Below are positions 47,526 through 57,945 of a stretch of 64,000 nucleotides of DNA, piece after piece. The stretch is from Blastomyces gilchristii SLH14081. Its lineage: Eukaryota; Ascomycota; Eurotiomycetes; Onygenales; Ajellomycetaceae. Position 1 is the first letter of the stretch. Each line of letters opens with the position of its first letter. Where the stretch lies: assembly GCF_000003855.2 (NCBI RefSeq), contig NW_003101665.1, forward strand, positions 600,828 to 664,827, in the 5' to 3' direction. The position numbers and the translations under genes are program-made. The notes under the pieces are model-generated. The model was not told where the DNA came from. It saw nothing but the letters and a program-made list of their open reading frames with translations, and did no database searches.

Positions 47526-48681
47526 TATATGCAGTCAGAGACTATGATATCTACCTGAGAATCTTTAGTTCTCAGAGTTTTTCCTATATCTATAAAGTCA
47601 ACTATTATACACTTATCAATTTCAGATATATAAAATCAGAAAATTTCAGCTCAGAATACAAAAACTGTTTACAAATTACAGTATTTTAACATCTTTTAAT
47701 ACTTTGAAATCATTTGAAAATATTATGACAAAGAAAAAGAGAACATAGTCTTAAAGATAGACACATTAAATAGATAGATAGAAAAGAATAGAAAGAAACA
47801 AGTACAGTAAAGAGAGACTATAATAAAATAAAATTATTAAAAAATAGTGTATAGCTGTTTTAACAGACTATATCTAATCAATTTTCATCTCTTCATATTC
47901 AGATACTTCTGAATGAAGTTATTTTCTTATAGCTGCTTGAGTTTCTGATAGAAAGTCTATTAAGTATTTAAGTCCTGTCTCAGTTGAGAATAAGAACCTC
48001 ATATTTAATTAACTACAGACACTAGTCACCCGCAGAATGCATCTTAAGCTAATTACATTTAACTCTCTATAATTAACTGATTATCATGTCTGTTCTCTCA
48101 GGCCAGTCACTAATTTCCAGAGGCATTAGTTAGTGACTGTCACTGCTCACTTGATAATGTACACATCAAGCTTTCAGTTGCTGATCTCGGTCTCATTAGA
48201 TGCTCATAGATCTATCAATCAGTCATTATGACCTCACTCTGTATTAGAGACTAATTATAGACTTGATGACTACAGTTCTCTCTATCAGTATTAGAGCTTG
48301 ACAGTGAGCTTGCAGACTCTAGTCTATCAGAGTACTCTGTCTAGAGTCTAGATATATATCTAGACCTGCTAGTTAGATAATTTTCAAAATCATTCTCTGT
48401 ATTTGAGAGAGAGCTAGGCTCTGATGACAGCTCTAGTTAGAGACTTGCTTAAGTAGTGTATAATCACTATATTAGACTTAACTCTATATTGTTAGAACCT
48501 TGACAGATGCACAGTAGAATAGTAAGATATTAGTATCTTATACTGACTCTGATAAGTGTTCACAGAATCTCACTTAACTAGTGACTTAACTTACAGTAGA
48601 GAGTTCTATTCTGTATTAAGTCTTACTAATTAGACTCAGTCTCTATTCTATGAGAGCTTTTATGAGTAAGAAGTGATAGAT

Positions 48682-48761
48682 GCTAGTAATGAGATTCGAA
48701 CTCATGCATCTCTAATATATGCGGTCTTGATTACCAGTCTTATCAACTGAGCCACGCTGGC
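48682..48761 (-). other. tRNA-like head of retroposon S2
   Basis: 80 nt with internal RNA polymerase III promoter boxes and a partly paired acceptor stem (GCCAGCG against TACTAGC). It sits at the exact 5' end of S2, next to the TSD, so it is a SINE-type head rather than a working tRNA gene. Confidence 0.75.
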
Positions 48762-48775
48762 TGTTAAAGATCTTA

Positions 48776-49640
48776 GATGAGACAGAACTGTATATTAAGC
48801 TTATAAAGTGTAACTTCAGTATCTGTTAGATTAATTTTCTAAAATATATAATCACTGCAGATAATATTCAGATGAAATCTTCATAAGTTAAGACTATTCT
48901 ATTATAGTCAGAGTTAACTAGTATTTATAAGATTCAGATCTTTCTAAGCTTTGTGAATTTCTATAGAGTTTATCTTTGCATTTATAAGAATCTTCTTAAC
49001 TCTTACAGACTTACTAAAGAATGAAAATAAGAAGAAGTTATCTTGTAAATGAAGAATGAAAAGATTATTAAGAAGAGAGAACTGTAAGAACTTTCTTATT
49101 TCAGAAGCTTATAAGATCTTTATAAGATTAAAACAGATATTTATAGATATAGTAATACTGTTTCACTTTGATTTCTTACTCTTAATCAGATTGAAGATAG
49201 ATATCTTCTTCTTTATAATTTTAGAAATAGTCTTGTAACTACAGTTAAATGAGAACTGAGTTTCAGTAATCTTTTTCTTATAGAAGATATAATCTGTGAA
49301 AATTAACTATAACATTTATAATCAGAAGCTTCTTATAATAGTGAAATTCTTTCATCACTGATATCACTACTTTGAGAGTCTTATAACAGTGATTACTGTT
49401 AGAACTGATTATAATAACTTATAACAGTTTACTTCAATTAAGAAACTCTTGCAGTAGCAGATTCACTGAGCTCAGAGACTGAGTGAATTCTGATTTAAGA
49501 TAGAATATATTAAGAGAACTAAGAACTCAGTGAATGAACTCTCTTACAGATCAGACTATATTAAGAAGATCAGAATAACAGATATAGAAAGACTAGAGAA
49601 GATAGAAAAGCTTTATAAGATACTCAGACTGAGTATTACA
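48776..49640 (+). pseudogene. element B RT end and RNase H
   Basis: After the retroposon the frame resumes with LKILDETELYIKLIKCNFS and the RT connection block (FLSFVNFYR). RNase H words follow, ending in a segment (FKIEYIKRTKNS) that matches the usual FKI-Y-x-G linker of Gypsy polyproteins. Confidence 0.75.
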
Positions 49641-50039
49641 AAGAGATTGACTGAAGAGTCTCTTAATTCTCTATAAGAGAAGAGAAGAGAGAAAGAAAAG
49701 AAGTCTGTGCAACTACTCTCTATAATACTGAGAGTTAACACTCTGAGAATCTTTATAAGAATTCTTAAAGAGAATATCTATAATCTGAAGAGTTTATAAG
49801 CTTTAAGAAGTACTGTAGAAGATCTGATATAAGAGAAAACAGAGTATAAGTCTTTATAAGATCTTCTATTCAGATTGTCTGAACTGCAACTGAAGAATCA
49901 ATATACTCAGTATATTTAGAAACTACTCATAACAGAGATTAATTCTGCAGAAACAAAGAATTGAAGAGACTTAAATAGTCTCTTATAAAGAGAGAGCTGA
50001 ATTTATGTACTTATAAATAAGTTTCTATGTATAGAACTT

Positions 50040-50720
50040 ATTAAAAGATATCATAAGTCTTCTCTAGCAGATTATTTTATAGATACTAGAACTTATAAGT
50101 TGCTTATAAGAAAATACTTCTGACTGAAGATACAAGAACTTGTGAAGAAGATAGTGAATTCTTACATTATTTATCAGAATTCACAGATAGTGCAGTTCAG
50201 ATTATATAAAGAACTTACTTCTCTACTCATTTCATAGAAATCTTGAGAATAGCTAGAAATGAATACTCTTGTGAGTCTCTCTGAAAGTAAGAACATATAT
50301 AATACCTGCTTTAACAGTGTGCTGATAATAGTGAATTACTTTATCAAGATAACACACTTTATACTCACTTATAAGAACTTGAAGTCAAAGAATTTGACTT
50401 ATATCTTCATTTATAATATAGTTCAGTTGCATGAGTTGTCTGTGAATATTGTCTCAGATAGAGAATTAATCTTTATAGAAGAGTTCTAGTCTGATCTGAT
50501 AACTATACTGAAGATCTCATAAGATCTAAGCATGACTTTTTATTAACAGACAGATAATCAGATAGAACATCTGATGAGTATATTAGAACAGTATCTATAA
50601 TACTTTATCAATTATAATTAGAATAACTGAGTATATTAATTATCACTTACAGAGTTTATATATAACAACTCAAAGTATATCAGCACAGATAAAACTCTCT
50701 TTGAGATACTCACTGAGACT
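50040..50720 (+). pseudogene. element B integrase
   Basis: Zinc-binding region near 50,052 with the first His kept (YHKSSLADYF) but the second His and the Cys pair changed to Tyr. The core shows KITHFILTYKNLKSK, VQLHELSVNIVSDRELIF (catalytic Asp kept), TDNQIEHLMSILEQYL (catalytic Glu kept) and FIYNNSKYISTDKTLFE. A Gypsy integrase beyond doubt, with several stops. Confidence 0.88.
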
Positions 50721-51144
50721 TATTCATGAATAATCTTGATGAATCTATGAGAGTATACTATAGAGTGTAATGATATCTGTGAATGAGCTGAGAGAATTCA
50801 GAAGATTCAGAAGAAAGCTTCTAAATTCTTGAGAAAGATCTAAGAGTATCAGAAGAGATACTATGACTTCAAGTATATTATAAAGAGTTTCAAGAAAGAT
50901 AATAAAGTCTGACTAAGTCTAGAAAATATCATCACATAGAGATCTAGTAAGAAGCTGAATCTCTTATAAATAGAGTCTTATAAGATTATAAAGAAAGTTA
51001 GTTTACAATTCTATAGATTGAAACTATCACTGAGATTGTAGATATGTAATATTTTTCATATCTCTTTGCTTTATAAATATAAGAAATTCTTAGAAGAGAA
51101 CTCTGTAACTCATCACTTTATTTACAAAGTACTAGAGAGTGAAA

Positions 51145-51295
51145 GAGAATATCAGATTAAAGAAATTATTAACTCAGAAAAGTGAGATTACAAGCTCTGA
51201 TTTAAGATTCAGTGATAAGAGTATTTTGATAAGATGAATAAGTTCACTTAAGAATTATCTGAGTAGATAAGATATCTGCAGAAGCTGAGACATAA
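51145..51295 (+). pseudogene. element B chromodomain remnant
   Basis: EYQIKEIINSEK, then DYKL and a stop-interrupted FKIQ..EYFDKMNKFT line up with the E-V-E-x-I-L-D-S ... Y-L-V-K-W-K-G-Y pattern of retroelement chromodomains. It follows the integrase C-terminal words (FHISLLYKYKKFLEE). This marks B as a chromovirus. Confidence 0.7.
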
Positions 51296-51419
51296 CTTTT
51301 ATACTGTAAATTCTGATAAGTCAGAATAGTACAGTCTTCACTAAGAATCTGATTGTGATAAAGACATTAACACTGTTATTTACAAACTCTAGTTTATAAG
51401 ATATACTGGGATGAACAGT

Positions 51420-53684
51420 CTGCAGTGTATGTAAAGAGAAGAAGAAATCATACTCTTATTAAAGCTAAAAAATAAGAAAATAAAAACAGGGCTGTGAACA
51501 CAATTTAGAGATTAATAAAGAAAAAATAAAGAAAACTCATACTTATATTCTCAATATCTGTAACACTCAATTCTCTTACAACTATTAATTTTTCTCTTCA
51601 AAGAAGCAGAGAGTATCATATCTACAGTACAGACAATTGTTATATTTGATACAAAAATTATCAGAAATGCATAGACTTCAGAGAAGCTGAATATCAGAGT
51701 ATATACAGTTATAGCAGAGTTCTGAGAGCTGACTGTCTGTACATGTGATTAGATATCTCTTATAAAGCTATATCTGCTTTCTCAGTTATACTGAAGTATT
51801 CAGCTCAGAAACAATTGAGACACAGAGAGAGAGCTCATTTATTCAGACTAACTTCTATCATGAATTTATAACATTTACATTATCTTGATTATCTGAATTT
51901 TATAAGTATCTGAGAACTCATCTCTGATTAATAATAAGATTGTGAAAATGCATCACAGTGTGAGAATTAGACTGGCCGTCAGAATCATGAATTTCACATT
52001 TGATCTCATTTAATCTGGTCTCATATATTTCTTAGCGTGAATCCCGCTGGGACTAATCATTAAATAAACATGTAAAGTGACTATATATCAGATCTCAAAA
52101 TGAAATCATGACTTGAAAAAAATGAGAAAGTGATTTCATTTGGTCTCATTTAGTCCCATTCTTAGCATAAAGTTACTATTTTTAGACATTTTAAGGTTTT
52201 TTTTAGACTATTTTTAATTTTTTAAAAAGTAACACTTTTTGATAACGCTCAAATGAGATTTAAAGTCATTTAAAGCAATAAAAATAATTTAAATTGAGAA
52301 GTGAAAATCATAGTCTCATTTGAAAAATGTGATAAGAGTAGACAGTAAGTTTCACTGAGACAGTATGAAACTACTATCTAATGTTAGAACTGTGTAATGA
52401 GATCTGTTGAATTGACAATGAGACTATCAAAAATTCTGATCCTGGTCTCAGACACGGTTACACGGTCAGTCTAGTGAGAATCATTGATAGAGAATCTAGG
52501 CATATTTGCATATATCTGATCAGAGATTATGTAGATAGAGAGAAGATGATTATAGACCTGCAGAGCTGCAGAAGACACTGATAAAATCAGAAGCTTTATA
52601 ATAACTGTCAGCTAGAATCTGTAAGAAATTACTTATGAAAAGACTTATAGTAAAGAGAGAGACTGTGCTGCTTAAAGTCAGAGACTGACTTGAAGAAGGT
52701 ATGAGATTGATCACTGATCTGAAGATCAGACGCAGTAACAGAGCTGAGAAGAGTGAAAACACTATTATAAGCAGTGATATCTCTACTTCATCAGTCAGTA
52801 AAAAGTAATCAGAGAAGTTGCAGAAACACTTATAAGAAGCTTAGTAATAATCAGACATTGTTTATAAAGATATTGAAATTGAAAAAATTTTTATTCTTAA
52901 GAAGTTCTTGAATTAATATACAGATATTATCAGAAACACACTCTCTCTATTATCTGAGTGAAAATACTTCACAGATGAATAAGAATACTCACAGTTTATA
53001 AGAATAAAAGCTGTTACAGAAAAAGAGAAAAGAAGATGAGATTCTACAGATAGATCTAAGATATTTATACTACTTTAGAGAGATTTACTTACACTGTGAA
53101 TAATTCTACAGAACAGTCAGATTACTCTAGTAAATAAAAAGTAATTATAAATCACAGATCTGAATCTTTCTATATGACTATAAAGAGTGATTGCAGACTG
53201 CAGATATCTTGATTCTATAATTCTACAGAGTTGATAAAAGAATAGAAAATTTCTCACAATTCTACAGTGTCAAAGAACAATAATTTATGAGAATAAGTAA
53301 AAAATCAACTTATAAATACTTCTCTTTGATAAGAGTGATTTCATAGAGAGTGATTCATCTGTGAGATGAATCTGTAATATGTATAATGATCACATAAGAA
53401 TCTTATGAAAATAATTAAAAGTCAACTGAAACTCTTCTATATGAAAGATGTGAAATAAATCTATATAATAGTCAGAGAAGAATCTGTAGATTATAAAGAA
53501 TCTCATGAAATAAGAAACTGAGTAACAGACTCTTTTCTCTTTATAGTAATAAGAGATTTTTCCTCACTAAGGTTTTTTTATAGATGTAAAGAATTTTTAG
53601 TGAGTATCACTGCAGTGCTGAGTTAATTCTATAAAGTCACTCAGTGAAAGGCTTTGTGAACAAAGTCTTAGAGAGAGAAGAATA
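51420..53684 (+). other. long 3' region of element B with an antisense Cys/Ser-rich remnant
   Basis: About 2.26 kb (about 1.75 kb without TIR4 and its TSD) between the chromodomain and the 3' LTR, longer than Gypsy elements need. On the minus strand a Cys-containing segment (about 53,230 down to 53,154: AVCNHS then QICDL after one stop) is followed by a Ser-rich open frame (52,762 down to 52,550). A similar order appears antisense in element D. See findings. Confidence 0.4.
51968..52473 (+). mobile_element. TIR4: 506-b inverted-repeat element, copy 4
   Basis: Ends TAGACTGGCCG and CGGTCAGTCTA, perfect 8-bp TSD GTGAGAAT (51,960-51,967 and 52,474-52,481). Nested in the 3' region of element B. 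Confidence 0.92.
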
Positions 53685-53942
53685 TGTAAGAAATCTCACT
53701 TCTCATGAATTCTTTATCTCTATTTCTATCTCTTATATAATTAATAGAGTTAGCAGCTCTTGACTACACATAACTATATAGACTGAAGTTCATGAATACT
53801 ATTCATAACTCAGCTTAAATACTATTATACATTTAATCTTTACATTTTATCTTTCTATTGCAAATACTTCTAGTAGTTAACAGTACATATTACATCAAGC
53901 TGCAAACACCCGAATAATCGCCTGCGAGCACTTATTCTTACA
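53685..53942 (+). repeat. element B 3' LTR
   Basis: 258 bp starting TGTAAGAAATC and ending TTCTTACA. Its last 50 bp keep several CpGs (CCCGAATAATCGCCTGCGAGC) that are TpA or TpG/CpA in the 5' LTR. Confidence 0.9.
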
Positions 53943-53947
53943 GTAGA

Positions 53948-54191
53948 TGAACTGTCAGTTCTATGAACTATATTTAATATATAATGAGAGAAGTTCAAAT
54001 TTCTGATAATATTATTCAGTCTGATAAATGTATCTATTATCTTTTAAATAATGATGAATATAATTCTTTATAAATAGAATGAAATCTTATATCTTGTATA
54101 TCTCAATGATATTCTAGTCTTTTCAAACTTATATAATGAATATCTGAAGTATTTTGATAAAGTGCTTATAACTCTGACAGAGTATAAGCTC
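53948..54191 (+). pseudogene. element A reverse transcriptase, second fragment
   Basis: Picks up A's RT exactly after B. ILYLVYLNDILVFSNLYNEY (catalytic YxDD now YLND, 54,099-54,119) is the best block. It then runs into TIR5 after the word TEYKL. Confidence 0.85.
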
Positions 54192-54302
54192 TAGACTGAC
54201 CGTGTGACCGTGTCTGAGACCAGGACCAGATTTTTTGATAGTTTCATTACCAATTCGACTGATCCCATTACATGATTTTAACATTAGATAGTAGTTCCAT
54301 AC

Positions 54303-54675
54303 TTATTATTATTATTATTATTCTTCCATTATACTCATATGCAAGCGGAGCTTATGATGAGTCCTTGCGTGATGTTAAATACAGGTCAAGTGTTGGTTAT
54401 ACAGGAGGAAATACAGGTGTTGAGACCACGCCAAGATAACAAGAACATAGGAAAATACAAAGGAGTGACAATTAGATACATGCGATAATAACTTCCCAGC
54501 TCAGGAACATAGAGCAATTCATTGAAGCGATTTGTACACCTCTGTATTTATTAGAAACCTGAGGTGCTTGAGTTCCGGATTTAATGTATCCCCTGCGGGT
54601 TTCGAACCCACGCGCCTTGGTTTCCCACGCCAAGGTGCTACCGGGTGGCCGCATTAACCATTCGGCCACCGGGGC
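54303..54675 (-). mobile_element. S1: tRNA-derived SINE, 373 bp
   Basis: Minus-strand SINE flanked by a 13-bp TSD, AGTAGTTCCATAC (54,290-54,302) and AGTAGTCTCATAC (54,676-54,688). The head (54,675 down to 54,588) is tRNA-like: GCCCCGG start, A-box TGGCCGAATGG, B-box GGTTCGAAACC, GGGG pairing end. A tRNA-unrelated body follows and the 3' end is ATAATGGAAG plus (AAT)n. It keeps many CpGs, unlike its surroundings, so it looks young. Confidence 0.92.
54588..54675 (-). other. tRNA-like head of SINE S1
   Basis: 88 nt with both polymerase III boxes and an extra hairpin (CCTTGG..CCAAGG). The position at the SINE's 5' end next to a TSD argues against a free tRNA gene. Confidence 0.8.
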
Positions 54676-55091
54676 AGTAGTCTCATACTGTCCCAGTGAG
54701 ACTTACTGTCTACTCTTGTCACATTTTCCAAATGAGACCATGATTTCCACTTCTCAATTTAAATTATTTTTATTGCTTTAAATGACTTTAAATCTCATTT
54801 GAGTGTTATCAAAAAGTGTTACTTTTTAAAAAATTAAAAATAGTCTAAAAAAAACCTTAAAATGTCTAAAAATAGTAACTTTATGCCAAGAATGAGACTA
54901 AATGAGACTAAATGAGACCACTTTCTCATTTTTTTCAAGTCATGGTTTCATTTTAAGATCTGATATATAGTCACTTTACATGTTTTTTTGATAGCCAGTC
55001 CCAGCGGAATTCACGCCAAGAAATGTATGAGACCAGATCAAATGAAACCAAATGTGAAATTCATGGTCTCAGCGGCCAGTCTAATAAGCTC

Positions 55092-55720
55092 TATATTAAA
55101 TTAATAAAGTATGTGTTTAAAATGAAAGAGTTAAAGTTCATAGAACATATAGTAAGTGATGACTGTATATACTTCTTTTCAGAGAAATTGAATATCATAG
55201 TAAATTAATCACAGCTGAGAAATATATATTCTATATAACAGTTTCTTAAGTTAGTCTTATATTACTGCAGATTTATCAAGAATTTTGTATAAATATCTAT
55301 ATCACTCTCAGATCTCTTAAGAGAAATAGATACTAATCTGTGAAAGAAGAAGTTTCAGTTAATTATCTAAAATACTGTGTATAAGAAGGCTTTTCTTACA
55401 CTGAGAGAATGTATAATAACATTCTTAGTACTTATTCAATCAGATTGTGATAAATCTTTCTATATTAAGACAGATATATTTAAATGAGCTATCAGAGATA
55501 CTCTTTTATAAATGAGTAAGAATAGCAAGCTATATCTGATAGTGTACAATGATAGAAAACTATCAGATATTAAGCTCAATTACTCAGTATATAAAAAGAA
55601 ATTACTAGTGATTAAGCATATACTGATATTATAAAATAGATATATTAATAATGAGTATATAATAATGATAATTACAGATTATGAAAGTCTTATCTATCTA
55701 TAATTAATAATGAAATCTTT
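55092..55720 (+). pseudogene. element A RT thumb and RNase H
   Basis: KLYIKLIKYVFKMKELKFIE and HIVSDD correspond to the usual KLSKCEF..V-x-FLGH block. CDKSFYIKTDIFK (RNase H D-A-S position changed to D-I-F), RKLSDIKLNYSVYKKKLLVI and ITDYESL follow in family order. Confidence 0.82.
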
Positions 55721-57000
55721 CAAACACTTAGTATATTGAATCTCAGAGTTTTAAGTGTATAATCTTAATATTAAATACTGAAAGAAGTTAAATACTGTGA
55801 TATCTGATATAATCAGTTACAGATCTGATTTCATAAGTGAGAATTCTATAAATCAGATATAAGAGAAGTTTGTATTAAATATAATAAGAGAATATAAGAA
55901 ATCAGAATAAGTGAATATAATAATCTCTCACTTGAAGAATGATAAGATATCAAATAATAAGTATTTTATAAAAGTGATAGAAGAAATTCTTCTGAACTTC
56001 AAGCTGAGAAAATTGAAAAATGATGTTATACTTTATTATAATCTAGAATATGCAGAAGCTCTCTATCTAGAATATTCATTTAAACATGACTTAATAACTT
56101 ACATGCATAAGAAATTCAGTCACTTAGAAAGCTCTGAACTTATAAGTATACTTAACTCAAGAGTATACTGATCAAGCATGACTGAGAATATTCAGATATA
56201 CACTTATAAGTATCTGAATTATCAGGTTATGAAAGAATCTAAGAAAGAATTAGAATATAAGAAAGTATAATATCAGATAAAGTGTATAATACAACTATTT
56301 AAATAATGAAAGATGAATCTCATAGATATATTACTGTAAATATCAAATGAAAATTGATGAATAATCACTGCTATTGATTATGCTACTGACTGATCAGTTA
56401 TAAAAGCAGTTTCAGAGATAATAGAGAAGATGATGATGAAGTTTCTATATAATAAGATCTATATTAACTATGAAATGTTATGTGAGATTCTAACTGATAA
56501 TAATATGAATCTTATAGAAGAAGTAATGAGACATTTTATAAGTCAGTTATAGATAAGACATTATTGAACAATGTCATATTATTCACAGATGAATAGAAAG
56601 ATAAAACACTTGAATAAAATCTTAAGTAATATACTGATAAAATATCTAGTGAGTAAGTCTATGAGATTATAAGATAAATATCTTGATCAGACACTATTAG
56701 TCATGTGAATTCAGCAGTATACAGTCTTCAAGTGTTCATTATTCTATCTATTGTATGAATTGCATTCACACATTCTGAAGAATGCTTCAGAAAAGATGAG
56801 AAAGAGAACAGTAGTTACAGATACAGTAGAAATAATAGTTGTAAATACAATAGTTACAGACACAGAATCAAGATTGAAAGAGATCAGTCACATATGTGTA
56901 AAAGCTAATAAGTTACTTCTAAACTGAGTAATTCAATTAAAAAGAATATGAGACTTACTAGTTAAGAAATCAAGTCTTAAGATAAAAATATGAGTTCTTA
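55720..57000 (+). pseudogene. element A integrase region
   Basis: An 86-codon open stretch (55,911-56,171) holds the pre-integrase zinc region (KKFSHLESSEL). The core follows: AIDYATD (first Asp kept), EILTDNNMNLIEEVMRHF (second Asp kept), and RKIKHLN where the third acidic residue reads Lys. The C-terminal part has FYLLYELHSHILKNAS. The same sequence is found inverted in element D at 62,875-63,912. Confidence 0.82.
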
Positions 57001-57242
57001 TACACAATGAGAGTTCTGAGAAGTTTTAATTTAGATGATTTAAGCTCTATAAAATACTTAAATAACATTCTCTGAGAACTTATACATTGAAGAAATCAGA
57101 GAGATGAGTCTTATATAACTTGATAAATAATTTATATCTTATAAAGATAAAGATATAAGATCTGAGTAAATTATAATTATCTACAGCTGTAATATGACAG
57201 AACTGAAGTAATAACTAGTCAGTGATGTTATATAGAGATAGT

Positions 57243-57430
57243 TGTTTGAGAAGCTATATAAGTGAGTGTGATTCAACAGTTGCTTGAGCCAGCGTATGAT
57301 TACAGGCGTACGCCGGCTTCTTATATATTGTACGCTAAATTAATTAGTGGCCGCTATGGCCTCTTTACACTCATAAGCAAGTTTGAAAGTGGCTATGTTA
57401 TTATTCAATGATTGTACATTCTTCTGAATC
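57243..57430 (-). repeat. LTR-like segment with a GC-rich hairpin, element D 3' end
   Basis: Matches 40,919-41,085 inverted. Contains the near-palindrome GCCAGCGTA..TACGCCGGC at 57,291-57,321 with CpGs intact. LTR limits on the inner side are not resolved. Confidence 0.6.
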
Positions 57431-57945
57431 ACATTCTTTCTCATCAGATTCAGTCATGCTCATATAATCATGTTGTACATTCTAGCTTCATACAGATTAG
57501 CTTATTACTAGTGTTTCATAATTATGTAATCTATCTCTGATTCAGCTAGTGTTTTACATACACTCTTACAAAGAAGCTTTCACTATATTACATTACTTAT
57601 TCACTAACTTTTCTCATTCTTCAACTATCTTTATCATCATCATCATCATTGAATGCTATTATCATCTCAGATTTCTACTTCTTCTTTTATTCAACTCTTT
57701 CTATCTGTTTATCTATTATATTATACACATTTCTGACAATGACTCTCTGTTCATATAACAAGTATCATTGTAGTACTCATATCAGGCAGTTTATTAGTAG
57801 TAAGTATAATGTATTGTGAAATATAATCAGAACTTATTTATCTTCTAATAATTATTAGAATATATTATTATAAATGATATATCTTCTTTATCTTTTTATA
57901 CACTCTTAAGAGTCTTAACTGTTTTTCTTCTCAGCAGGTTTCTGA

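Larger units (their letters stand above)
46985..48761 (-). mobile_element. S2: tRNA-headed retroposon with (AAT)n tail
   Basis: Minus-strand retroposon flanked by a 14-bp TSD, TGTTAAAGACCTTA (46,971-46,984) and TGTTAAAGATCTTA (48,762-48,775). Its 5' end (48,761 down to 48,682) is tRNA-like: starts GCCAGCG, A-box TGGCTCAGTTG, B-box GTTCGAATC. Its 3' end is ATAATTGAAG followed by (AAT)n. Net length is about 1,263 bp after removing TIR3. No protein frame is recognised. The insertion splits element B between RT words VLKTL and LKILDETELYIKL. Confidence 0.85.
44388..53942 (+). mobile_element. Ty3/Gypsy chromovirus-type element B, complete with both LTRs, decayed
   Basis: 9,555 bp in place, about 7.25 kb once the nested retroposon S2 and TIR4 (with their TSDs) are removed. 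The two 258-bp LTRs begin T(G/A)TAAGAA and end TTCTTACA. They are flanked by a perfect 5-bp TSD GTAGA (44,383-44,387 and 53,943-53,947). A purine-rich tract GAGAGAGAAGAA lies just before the 3' LTR. Order on the plus strand: gag region, RT, RNase H, integrase, chromodomain, then a long 3' region. It sits inside the RT of element A; skipping B and one TSD copy restores A's RT alignment. Confidence 0.92.
54192..55083 (-). mobile_element. TIR5: inverted-repeat element, copy 5, carrying a SINE
   Basis: Perfect 8-bp TSD ATAAGCTC (54,184-54,191 and 55,084-55,091). Net length 506 b after removing the 373-bp SINE and its 13-bp duplication. It splits A's RT between TEYKL and KLYIKLIKYVF. Confidence 0.93.
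40339..57242 (+). mobile_element. Ty3/Gypsy element A, decayed, split by later insertions
   Basis: A plus-strand LTR retrotransposon. Its 5' LTR-like region is about 40,339-41,090 (matches, inverted, 57,243-57,430). A gag-like frame starts near 41,990, with a zinc knuckle at 43,172, a protease-like motif at 43,495 and RT beginning near 44,030. RT is interrupted by element B and resumes at 53,948; the inverted-repeat element TIR5 interrupts it again at 54,192. RNase H follows to about 55,720 and integrase lies at about 56,100-57,000. Homology to element D ends near 57,190, where D's 3' LTR begins, so the rest of A may lie right of the window. Sense codons for Gln, Arg and Trp are widely converted to stops. 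Boundaries are approximate. Confidence 0.8.

Noticed and set aside
48682..48761. A second tRNA gene
   Set aside because: It sits exactly at the 5' end of retroposon S2 next to the 14-bp TSD, and its acceptor stem is mispaired.
54588..54675. A functional tRNA gene
   Set aside because: It is joined to a retroposon body with a TSD and an (AAT)n tail, and has an extra hairpin; it is a SINE head.
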